Assembly: GCA_963576475.1 (NCBI GenBank)
Contig: OY754967.1
Coordinates: 20,190,414-20,254,413 of the forward strand
Reading direction: 5' to 3'
From: Molanna angustata
Lineage: Eukaryota; Arthropoda; Insecta; Trichoptera; Molannidae
DNA: 64,000 nt
Shown piece by piece: positions 13,402-22,196 of the stretch (its first letter is position 1; every line of letters starts with the position of its first letter). The notes under the pieces were generated by a model. It was not told the DNA's origin. It worked only from the letters and a program-made list of their open reading frames with translations, and searched no databases. A program made the position numbers and the translations under genes.

Positions 13402-15384
13402 TGACCATGACCATATAAATCCTGATGATATCCTTTTACAAAATCATTATAAAAGATATCGAAATACTTGTAGAAATATTATAAAGGAAGCAAAAACAAA
13501 ATATTATACGGCAAAACTAAACGAATCAAATAATGATATTAAAAAAACTTGGAAAATAATCAATGAAGTAAACGATAGAACCACAATACCTCAAAAAATT
13601 AACGAAATAAATTATAATGGTGAAACGTTGACAATAGATGAAAATCCACAAAAAATCGTAAACAGCTTCAACGAATACTTTGCAAAAATCGGTAAACAAT
13701 ATGCCACTGACCTCCTTGAAACTAATAATACTACAGAGGAAATTTTGGTCTTAAATGAAAAACAACAGAATTCAAATAAATTCCCACATAAAATGATTAC
13801 ATTTGACCTGACATCTGACGTGGAAATAATATCAACTATCAATTCCATAAAACAGTCCACATCTACAGGAATAGACGGCATAGACTCAAAGCTACTAAAA
13901 AGTATAAAATTTCAAATAGCTAAACCTCTTAAACACGTTATAAACCTTAGTTTACAAAATGGCATATTTCCAGATTTTCTAAAAAAATCAGTAATAAGTC
14001 CTATTCATAAGAAAGATTCAAGAGTCGAAATTTCTAACTATAGACCAATCTCACTTCTTTCCATATTCTCAAAAATACTAGAAAAAATAGTGAAATTAAG
14101 ACTCAATAAATTCCTGGAAAAAAGTTCTATTCTTTCAAATAATCAATATGGCTTTAGACAAGGCCTGTCAACGAATGACGCAATTTCAGAATTAACAACA
14201 ATAATCGCTGATAAAGTAGACAAAGGTCAAAAATGTCTTGCCATTTTCTTGGACCTTGCAAAGGCGTTTGATACAGTCTCACATCCTCTGCTTATATCTA
14301 AACTTCACAATATTGGTATCAATGCCACAGTACTAAACTGGTTCAAAACATATCTTAGCAACCGTAAGCAAATTGTCACTATTGGAAATTATCGTAGTGA
14401 AGAGCAATATATTTCCTATGGAGTCCCGCAGGGTAGTGTACTTGGACCAGTTTTGTTTCTCATATATATTGATAATTTGTGCCGTCTTCCTGTAGATGGA
14501 AAAATAATAAGTTTTTCTGATGACACTGTACTAATAGTCAGTGAAAAAACTTGGAAACAAAGCTACAAAATAGCTGGTATGGCAATTAACAAAATAAAAA
14601 ACTGTCTGGATAACAGCCTTCTTACATTAAACAATAGTAAAACTAAATACCTTACATTTAGCGCCACACAAGCAGGGCAACCTTTACTAAATTCGATGTT
14701 TTCTATAAAAATACATTGTTGTGTACCTAGAGACTCTTGTGACTGTATCCCTTTGGAGAGAGTCACTGCTATAAATTATTTAGGTCTGACCATAGATAAT
14801 AATCTAAGATGGCAAGATCACATAGAGACACTAACAAATAGAATTCTAAAACTTGGTTATATTTATAGAAACCTTCGAAAAATTCTAAAACAAAAAACAT
14901 TAAAAACTGTCTATTTCGCATTGACTCATTCATTGATCTCATATGGAATTGTTGGTTGGGGTGGATGTGCCAAAACTATCTTGGAAAAACTTTGTCTAGC
15001 TCAAAGATGCATTGTGAAGATAATTATCCAAAAACCGTTTGATTACCCTACGGAAAACCTCTATAACGATTTTAAAGTATTTGACCCGAGACAAATATAT
15101 ATCCAGCATATACTAACTTATTTTCATAAAAATATAATACATCACCAGAAAACACAACAATCCAGAACCACACGAACAAGCATTACTTTAAATTACATAA
15201 TCCCTCATATGAAAACAACTTTCGGACAAAGAAATGCATCATTTATCGCTCCACGAATTTATAATACTTTACCTATGTCTCTCAAGGTAATAACTTCACA
15301 TACATTATTTAAAACAAGAATAAAAAAATATATAGGGAATTACGGAAGGACAGAAATTGCCCAAATATTAAACATCCAACAATA
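13402..15384 (+). pseudogene. non-LTR retrotransposon reverse transcriptase (Jockey/CR1-like), 5'-truncated
   Basis: The frame is open from about 13402 to the stop at 15384; residue numbers below count from 13628. RT motifs in order: S-N-Y-R-P-I-S-L-L near 136-144, F-L-D-L-A-K-A-F-D-T-V at 207-217, Y-G-V-P-Q-G-S-V-L-G-P at 264-274 and F-S-D-D-T at 296-300. The C-terminal part has A-P-R-I-Y-N-T-L-P, typical of these LINEs. Upstream of 13628 the same frame gives K-Y-Y-T-A-K-L and K-K-T-W-K-I-I-N-E-V, the usual linker before RT. The endonuclease domain is missing, so the copy is dead on arrival although the RT frame is intact. The usual Ala of the FADD box is Ser here. There is no real start codon; 13628 is a TTG. 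Confidence 0.85.
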
Positions 15385-15955
15385 ATTCTGAGAAATAATA
15401 TTAAATAATATAACTACACGCTACACAAGCTGGTTCGAGGAGAGGATTGTCTTTACATTGCATCTTATTTTAAGACAAATAAACTCTAAAACATTTCTCT
15501 TTTTTTATTAGATTTATTTCAAAGAAGAAATCTTGATTTTGTATTTTATTTGATTTGTGACTCAAGTCAAATAATATTGTTACTGAGTATATAGGTACGT
15601 TGAGAAGACCACAGAGCAAATTTTAATGTCAAACTGCTACATAACATAAATGACAACAACGGGTGTGCATATTATGGTAGAAATAATATTAGAATAATAA
15701 CATATCAAAATTTACTGTATCAGTTTATACTTTTGTGTTTAAGATATTGGTAACTATGTAATATTGTAATTTACTGTGTTGTGATGTCTGGTGTCCGCTC
15801 TATGTAACTATGTATAACCAAAATGTCAAATATTTGGCTTGGTAAAATTGTAAACTGCTAGCCCTAGAACAGGGTTACCTAGTTGGGCAGCAGTAATCTT
15901 CATAATAGTCTTTGTGATAAAGGTGTGAAAAATAAATAAATAAATAAATAAAATA
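15385..15955 (+). mobile_element. 3' UTR and tail of the LINE at 13402
   Basis: Non-coding, ending in GGGTTACCTAGTTGGGCAGC, GTGATAAAGG and an (AAAT)n tail near 15930-15952. The sequence CCATCACAG following the tail continues the interrupted RTE copy. A - strand 3' fragment of the same family is at 40285-40400. Confidence 0.75.
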
Positions 15956-16134
15956 CCATCACAGCCTTGTTTCTTTTAGGTTGTCCGCTATCGGTGCCAC
16001 TTTAAAATTTCTTCGAATATTGGTGTTTCTGATTTTATCAGTTCTTGTAACACCGCCGGCCCATCTAAGCATTTTCATTTCGGTGGTGTGGAGTTTTTGT
16101 TGGTGGCATTTTTTGTCTTATATCTTGATAGAGA

Positions 16135-16789
16135 TGAGAGAAAATTGTAGAATACGTAAAAGATAAATAATATGTTGATAAAAAGGATATATGCTCCATT
16201 ATTGCTGGTTTTCTACATTATGTATGTTTTATTTGGTGGATAACACCATTCTAATATACAGTGTTAGTTACGTTGCCATCACACTCTACTACTTTTAATT
16301 TTTCTAGTGAATTCATTAGTTCTGAAAAAAGGAAAAATAATGCTTAGAGATATATAAATTTATGAACCCGAGGAAACAGATTAATATTCAATATAAGTAA
16401 ATTCTGAGGAAAGGAAAAATCCAGGGAAATTTCATTTATTTCATTTTTACCCCTTAATTTTCATTTTTTCGGCGAAGTAAGAATCATATTTTCATGCGTC
16501 AATGAATAGACTCCAAAATTCCTCAAGGAGTATGAACTAGATTTTCAAAATGCCCTATAACGACTAATTTCTCTTACTATTTTATAATAATCAAACACAT
16601 AGGAAGAATATAATATATGTCAATTAAATCTAAAAAACATGATATTAAATAATATTATTTAAGGCGAGTTTTTGTTCGTTTTGTTCTAGCATAAAATATA
16701 TACCCCATAGTGAATATTTCGAATAATTGGTGAATTTGAGTTCTTTTCTAAGACTTTGCGAGAACAGAAAAATACAATATATAATAAAC
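16135..16789. other. AT-rich stretch, no gene seen
   Basis: No frame with a domain, and no repeat partner noticed. Confidence 0.4.
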
Positions 16790-16948
16790 ACTTCCTTAAA
16801 CCCTGCTCAAGTGGCGAGTTTATCGTTGTATGGCAATTTCTTCCAACTAACCAGTGTTTTCAGCCCCGAGAAGCATTATTTGCGTGAGAAATTAATATCT
16901 CCTCTGCTGGGAATCGAACCCAGGGCGCTCGCACAATAGCTTACCAAT
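16790..16948 (-). mobile_element. SINE family C copy
   Basis: On the - strand: a tRNA-like head with GCCCTGGGTTCGATTCCCAG as box B, then TTCTCACGCAAATAATGCTTC, GGTTAGTTGGAAGAAATTGC, a GGCAAT-like block and a GCAGGGTTTAAGGAAGTG end. Copies with the same order of blocks are at 28245 (-), 58186 (+) and 60335 (+), and a fragment at 33600. Confidence 0.7.
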
Positions 16949-17930
16949 ATAGATTATTGATCTGAATAAAATTTATACGGTTATTTGAACCATTAAATAA
17001 GAATAATTTTATTTTTATAGCGTTTTTATTCACATTAACATAGGCAACTTTTCTGCACTAAAATGTTTCAAAATTTAAAAAAAATCTCATTTTCGACCCA
17101 CCCTAGAAAGAATAATTCAGATCCAATTATTCAGATCCAATTAATTACTAGATTAACTCAGAACCGACTAATCCAACTGTCGATTCGTTCATGAGAATTC
17201 AATTCTCTGAATGAATCGACATTATTGAGCCAAGATGCGTATACGAAGGAACATGTTGTATGGCGTAGTTGACTTTTTGCATGCTAATAACACCAACTAG
17301 AGGCCTCGCAGCATATATGTTCCCATACATGGATTTACTCAGAATTTGGAGTAGAACATTTTATGTGAGTTTTGTGTGTCTGTGTGTCTGTCTGTCCCCC
17401 CCTTATAACTTTTGATCCGATCAATTTACAGATCTCAAAATTTATAAACAGTAATGGGCCTACAAAACTTTTATACTCAGAATGGTGAATTTTTGTTTCC
17501 GTCAGGGGTTATCAACTTTTGAATTTTTGGTTTATTTTCCATGTATCTCAGACACCACCATAAAAGCTCGAGCGCTAAAAATTGGTATAAACATAGACAA
17601 ATATAAAATCTCAAATTGATTTTTTTTTTTAAATTCCAGGGTTTCTCAAACATTTTTTATTGAAAAAATACTTTTTTATGATAAATTTATGAGTTTAAAT
17701 GCCTATATTTCCAATTTTTTTAAAAATATCGAAAAAAGCCGAAACACCCCAACTGATAATTTAATTTTCTATAAAAAATATGAAATTGTATAAGCACATC
17801 TCAAATTTTTTTTAACAATTTTTATAAAAATTGAATTTTGTGTCGACATTGCTTCATACAATTTGTATGTCAGTAGCCTACACACAATATCTAAGAAGAC
17901 TTAATAGTTTATACTAATCTCCAAACAATT

Positions 17931-17996
17931 TATTTCTATTTAAATTTTCAATTTAAATAGAAATAGTACTTAATTTCATAACACTGCCTCCCTCTT
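17931..17996 (-). repeat. polypurine tract and truncated 3' LTR
   Basis: After the pol stop the - strand reads AGAGGGAGGCAG (17995-17984), then TGTTATGAAATTAAG, the LTR start, at 17983. The LTR copy stops after 53 bases identical to the 5' LTR, directly after the 33-base hairpin. The remaining 162 bases of the 215-bp LTR are absent. Confidence 0.8.
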
Positions 17997-20900
17997 AGTT
18001 CAGTTCGTCCCGAACAGAATTCTCTAGATGAATAAATCGGCATTTTGAACCTTCTCTACAGTGAGATGCTTTGAAAAAGTAACATGGTAAACTTTTTTTT
18101 ATATTTTTACTGTATCTTGGATTATAGCAGCAAACTAGAACATTAATTCCAGTATTATGAAAAATCTCTTCTATCATATTCCGAACCACTTTCCAATCCA
18201 TACCATCACTGATCTTTGGAATGCCGAGCTTCATAAGATTCAACTGTAACATTTGATCCCGCATACTTCGGAGACAGTTCCACATCTGAGCATACTCTGC
18301 TCGTTCCTCAGACGTTTCCTTATTCGTCATGTAGAATAAATGCTGTTTTCCATGCTGTGAATGGACCGCTTCTCCAATCTTCAGATTCTTGGCTTTTAGC
18401 TCATATAACATCCCATACTTTCTCATGATAACTTTGGCTATACCACTAGTCATCTTCATGTCTTGAGCCACACAGTAAGCTAAAACATTATCTTCTGGGA
18501 TATCGAAGAGGTCTTGCTCAATTTCCACAGTCACACCATGGCGAGTGCGTCGATAAGGAGTCATCATGAATTCCTCGAAGGTCTTTTCTTCACTTTGGAC
18601 ATTGCAAACTTGAGCAACTGGATTTTTTTCCTCATCCTTGTTATCACCTAAAAAGGGAGCCAGGCGATTGAAATGTACCACTCTTGGCTTCCCATTTGGT
18701 TTTCTTCGTATACGATAAACCACATCATTAATCCTTTTGATCACTTCATACGGTCCTTCCCAGGATTTCTGAAGCTTTGGTGAGTAGCCTCGTCGTCGTT
18801 GTGGATTAAATAACCAAACCAAGTCTCCAGCCTGATAACCACCTTCCACAGCTTTAATGTCGTATCGCTCCTTCATCTTGTCACTAGCTACTTGAATATT
18901 GGACCGTACACGGTCATGTATAGCATTCATTTTCCTCCGAAGATCTGACACATAATCTTCTCCAACTAGATCTTCTCCAGGCTTAGATCCATACTGCAGG
19001 TCGCAAGGTAACCGTAACTCACGGCCAAAAATCACACTTGCCGGTGTTTGCCCTGTTGTCTCATGAATTGCTGCTCGATAAGCTAATAAGAACAAGTGGA
19101 TGTATTCGTCCCAATCCTTCTGGTGATCGGACACTGCTTTTGACAAAAATCTTCCAATTGTTCGATTCATTCGCTCCACCATTCCATCCGACTGTGGATG
19201 CAAAGCAGTTGTTCTCGTCTTTCGAATTCCTAATGCTTCACAAATTCCCTGGAATACGGCTGATTCAAAGTTTCTTCCCTGGTCCGAGTGTAACTCCAAT
19301 GGTACTCCAAAACGACTTATCAGTTCCCTTACCAAGACTTCAGCAACAGTGGTAGCTTCTTGATTCGGTAGTGCATAGGCTTCTGTCCATTTACTAAAAT
19401 AGTCCATTGCTACCAGAATATATTTATTCCCTCTTTCTGTTGTGGGAAACGGCCCCGCTATGTCAATGGCTATCCTTTCAAATGGGCTACCAACATTATA
19501 CTGCCTCATTGGCGCACGCCTTCGTTTCTGAGGTCCGTTTGAAGTGGCACAAGTTACACATCTTCTACACCAATCTTTTACATCTCCATTGTAATTGACC
19601 CAATAAAAACGTTGACGAATTTTTTCTGTGGTTTTTTTAACTCCCAAGTGTCCCCCAGACACATCATTGTGAAGCAGTTTAAGAACTTCAGGAATTCTCT
19701 TCCTTGGAATCAATAGTTGTTGTCTCTGCTGTGTTCCATCTTCATTCTCCAATACACGCTTTAACAACCCATTTTCCACGACAATGGATTGCCACTGAGC
19801 CCAGTATGACTTAATATTTGGAGATAGTGAAGCTATTTCTTCCCATAAAGGTCTTTGATCATTTTCCTTCCACTGCATTACAAACTTGAGATCTGGGTCT
19901 TCCAATTGGTCTGCTCGTATTTCATCATCTTGCCAAAAATTGTCAACGACCGTGGTTCTACAAGCTATAAAAAACTTTTCCTCAGCCTTATTACAGTGCT
20001 GGCAATCCTCTGGACATGGTCGCCTTGACAGTGCATCGGCATTTCTATGATGAAGTCCGGCTCGATGTTCAGAATCATAGTCATATTCTTGCAATCTCTC
20101 TATCCATCTTGCCACTTGACCTTCAGGATTCTTGAATCGCAAAAGCCACACAAGTGCCGAGTGATCTGTCCTTAAAAGAAATTTCCGTCCATATAAATAC
20201 TTGCGAAAGTGCTCAACTGACTTGATAACAGCAAGCAATTCTCTTCGTGTTACACAGTAATTGCGTTCTGGTTTCGACAATACTTTACTGAAGTAAGCAA
20301 TCACGCGTTCTGCCCCATCTTGTACTTGGGAGAGCACACTTCCGATACCAACGTTACTTGCATCTGTATCCAGAATAAACATTCCTTCAGCTCGAGGATA
20401 ACTCAAAACCGGAGAATTAATTAGAACCTGTTTTAATTCTTCAAATGCATGTTGGCACTTGAAATCCCATATGAATTCACTGCTTTCCTCCGTGAGTTTT
20501 GTCAGTGGCTTTGCGATGTCAGCAAAGCCTGGAACAAATCGTCGATAGTAGGTACTCAGACCCAAAAAGCTTCTTACTTCATGTTTGTCTTTAAGTACTG
20601 GCCAATCTCGAACAGCTTTAATCTTCTCAGGATCTACTGCTACTCCCTCCTCAGAGACAACATGACCTAGATAGTTGACTTGCTTTCGGAACAATATACA
20701 TTTCTTGCAATTGAGTTTAAGGTTGGCCAACCTCAATCGTGAAAATACCTGTTCCAAATTTCCTAAATGTTCTTCAAAATGCTTCCCAAGTACGATGATG
20801 TCATCTAAGTATACCAAACAGGTCTCCCACGATAATCCTCTTAGCACACTTTCCATTAGTCGTTCAAACGTAGCCGGTGCATTGCAAAGTCCAAATGGCA

Positions 20901-22170
20901 TCACTTTGAATTGCCACAATCCACTTCCAACAGAAAACGCCGTTTTTTCTCTATCCTTGGGTTCCAATCCAACCTGCCAATAACCACTCTTTAGATCCAA
21001 AGTTGAGAAGATCTTACAACCAGCCAATGTATCTAGGGTGTCATCGATTCGAGGCAGTGGATAACTATCCTTCTTAGTTACATTATTCAATAAGCGAAAG
21101 TCCACACAGAACCGAGTTGAGCCATCTTTTTTTTTAACTAACACTACTGGTGAACACCATGGGCTGCTTGATGGTTCAATAACGCTATCCCTTTCCATGT
21201 CTTGAATAATTTGATCTGCTTCCGCCCGCTTTGCTAATGGTAGCCTTCTAGGTAATTGGCGGATAGGCCTTGCGTCACCCGTATCTATTTGATGTTGAAC
21301 AACATTGGTTCTTCCTTTAGAAAGACTCGCATTCTCAAAAACATCTTGATAATGAGCAATGAGGTATCTAATTTGTTTGCTTTGTTCTTTGGTAAGTTCC
21401 TTACAAGCATCTTTTACAAAGTCTTCAAGATGTTTTGGTACATCCTCTGAAGAAACTTGTGCGATGCAGGCATTTTGTGTTACTGATGAAACTGATGAAC
21501 ACACACTTAAATAAGCTCCTTTTTTGACAGTTACTGGATATTCATTTATGTTCATTAATCTGACTAAAATTTCCTTTTGATTTTGAATCAGTGCTCTTGC
21601 AATTAATACTCCTTTTCCTGCTTCATTGTTGGCGTTGGACTCCACAACCAAAACATGTCCATTCGGGATAACACAGTCTAAATTGACTCGTACTAACATC
21701 TCACTTTGTTTTGGAATAGTTACAACATCCGCTGCAAGAACACGTGTAGAAAATTCCTCACGCTCTTGCACGAGAACATCTTCATCTCCAATTTTCAAAG
21801 ATCGCCTCTTTAGATCCAACTGGAATCCATATTTCGCCATTATGTCCATTCCGAGAATAACTTCCTCCTCTATATTCGCCACTAGCACCTGATGATCGAA
21901 GATAGAACTACCAATTTGAAAGTTGGCATATGTCTCACCACATATAGATGCCGACTCCCCAGTAGCTGTTCGTAATGTCCATTTAGTTGGTGTAATACAC
22001 TTTTTGTTATAAAGCAAATCTGGTCTCATGATTGTCATCGTTGCTCCAGTATCCAGCAAAAGTTTCAAATTCTTTCCATTTACTTTGCCATTTATAAACA
22101 TACTGGTATCTCGACCACTGAATGATGCAACAACTGCAGATCTCTTTGAGGCATTGGTAATGTAGGTCAA
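17995..22170 (-). CDS. pol: Gypsy Pol polyprotein: protease, RT, RNase H, integrase, macrodomain, CCCH finger
   Basis: This is a 1391-residue frame with no break. Protease: D-T-G-A at 40-43. Reverse transcriptase about 300-500, with F-S-T-L-D-L-K-S-G-Y and the Y-L-D-D catalytic box at 454-457. RNase H about 590-715, with D601, E644 and D669. Integrase: zinc site H834, H841, C871, C874; catalytic D903, D963 and E999 with 35 residues between the last two; GPY/F module near 1137-1154. Ordinary Gypsy Pols end soon after. This one continues about 220 residues: a TARG1-like macrodomain (about 1212-1352) and a CCCH finger (C1363, C1371, C1377, H1381), then stops at 17995. The first listed codon is TTG; the frame is open upstream into gag, so Pol is probably made by -1 frameshifting near the gag stop, though I cannot assign a canonical slippery heptamer. 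All catalytic residues checked are present. Confidence 0.95.
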   Translation of the reverse strand: MTYITNASKRSAVVASFSGRDTSMFINGKVNGKNLKLLLDTGATMTIMRPDLLYNKKCITPTKWTLRTATGESASICGETYANFQIGSSIFDHQVLVANIEEEVILGMDIMAKYGFQLDLKRRSLKIGDEDVLVQEREEFSTRVLAADVVTIPKQSEMLVRVNLDCVIPNGHVLVVESNANNEAGKGVLIARALIQNQKEILVRLMNINEYPVTVKKGAYLSVCSSVSSVTQNACIAQVSSEDVPKHLEDFVKDACKELTKEQSKQIRYLIAHYQDVFENASLSKGRTNVVQHQIDTGDARPIRQLPRRLPLAKRAEADQIIQDMERDSVIEPSSSPWCSPVVLVKKKDGSTRFCVDFRLLNNVTKKDSYPLPRIDDTLDTLAGCKIFSTLDLKSGYWQVGLEPKDREKTAFSVGSGLWQFKVMPFGLCNAPATFERLMESVLRGLSWETCLVYLDDIIVLGKHFEEHLGNLEQVFSRLRLANLKLNCKKCILFRKQVNYLGHVVSEEGVAVDPEKIKAVRDWPVLKDKHEVRSFLGLSTYYRRFVPGFADIAKPLTKLTEESSEFIWDFKCQHAFEELKQVLINSPVLSYPRAEGMFILDTDASNVGIGSVLSQVQDGAERVIAYFSKVLSKPERNYCVTRRELLAVIKSVEHFRKYLYGRKFLLRTDHSALVWLLRFKNPEGQVARWIERLQEYDYDSEHRAGLHHRNADALSRRPCPEDCQHCNKAEEKFFIACRTTVVDNFWQDDEIRADQLEDPDLKFVMQWKENDQRPLWEEIASLSPNIKSYWAQWQSIVVENGLLKRVLENEDGTQQRQQLLIPRKRIPEVLKLLHNDVSGGHLGVKKTTEKIRQRFYWVNYNGDVKDWCRRCVTCATSNGPQKRRRAPMRQYNVGSPFERIAIDIAGPFPTTERGNKYILVAMDYFSKWTEAYALPNQEATTVAEVLVRELISRFGVPLELHSDQGRNFESAVFQGICEALGIRKTRTTALHPQSDGMVERMNRTIGRFLSKAVSDHQKDWDEYIHLFLLAYRAAIHETTGQTPASVIFGRELRLPCDLQYGSKPGEDLVGEDYVSDLRRKMNAIHDRVRSNIQVASDKMKERYDIKAVEGGYQAGDLVWLFNPQRRRGYSPKLQKSWEGPYEVIKRINDVVYRIRRKPNGKPRVVHFNRLAPFLGDNKDEEKNPVAQVCNVQSEEKTFEEFMMTPYRRTRHGVTVEIEQDLFDIPEDNVLAYCVAQDMKMTSGIAKVIMRKYGMLYELKAKNLKIGEAVHSQHGKQHLFYMTNKETSEERAEYAQMWNCLRSMRDQMLQLNLMKLGIPKISDGMDWKVVRNMIEEIFHNTGINVLVCCYNPRYSKNIKKSLPCYFFKASHCREGSKCRFIHLENSVRDELN
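18022..18093 (-). CDS. CCCH zinc finger at Pol C-terminus
   Basis: Pol residues 1360-1383 hold C-x7-C-x5-C-x3-H (C1363, C1371, C1377, H1381) with aromatic residues Y1364/F1365 and F1379, the usual CCCH RNA-binding layout. It lies 11 residues after the macrodomain and just before the stop. CCCH fingers pair with ADP-ribosylation modules in PARP12/PARP13-type antiviral proteins, but here the partner is a hydrolase-type macrodomain. Confidence 0.75.
18115..18537 (-). CDS. macrodomain, TARG1/OARD1-like (part of Pol)
   Basis: Residues about 1212-1352 of Pol. It opens with I-E-Q-D-L-F-D, then L-A-Y-C-V-A-Q-D-M-K-M-T-S-G-I-A, which lines up with L-A-H-C-I-S-E-D-C-R-M-G-A-G-I-A of human TARG1. The segment ending in Y-M-T-N-K places K1284 on the catalytic Lys84, and G-M-D places D1325 on catalytic Asp125. 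The tail M-I-E-E-I-F also matches. TARG1 removes ADP-ribose from acidic residues and from nucleic acid ends. By homology this module could reverse ADP-ribosylation of element or host targets; its activity is inferred. It could instead only bind ADP-ribose. Confidence 0.85.
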
Positions 22171-22196
22171 CAGTTGCCCCTTCCCATCAACCCTTT

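Larger units (their letters stand above)
13163..16134 (-). mobile_element. 5'-truncated RTE-type LINE with 16-bp target duplication, split by another LINE
   Basis: The perfect repeat TATATCTTGATAGAGA lies at 13163-13178 and 16119-16134. Between them, on the - strand, an RTE C-terminus starts near 16118. It reads L-R-W-A-G-G-V-T-R-T-D-K-I-R and F-K-V-A-P-I-A-D-N-L-K-E-T-R-L before breaking off near 15955. The same element resumes below about 13404 and ends in a (GAA)n tail at 13179-13194. The 3' part has stops and frameshifts. A + strand LINE occupies the gap, so the RTE copy inserted first. Confidence 0.75.

Noticed and set aside
17995..18600. env gene remnant after integrase
   Set aside because: No signal peptide, cleavage site or membrane anchor; the residues instead follow the macrodomain pattern and a CCCH finger.
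19038..21892. several + strand frames of 60-105 codons inside pol and gag
   Set aside because: Shadows of the - strand Gypsy genes.
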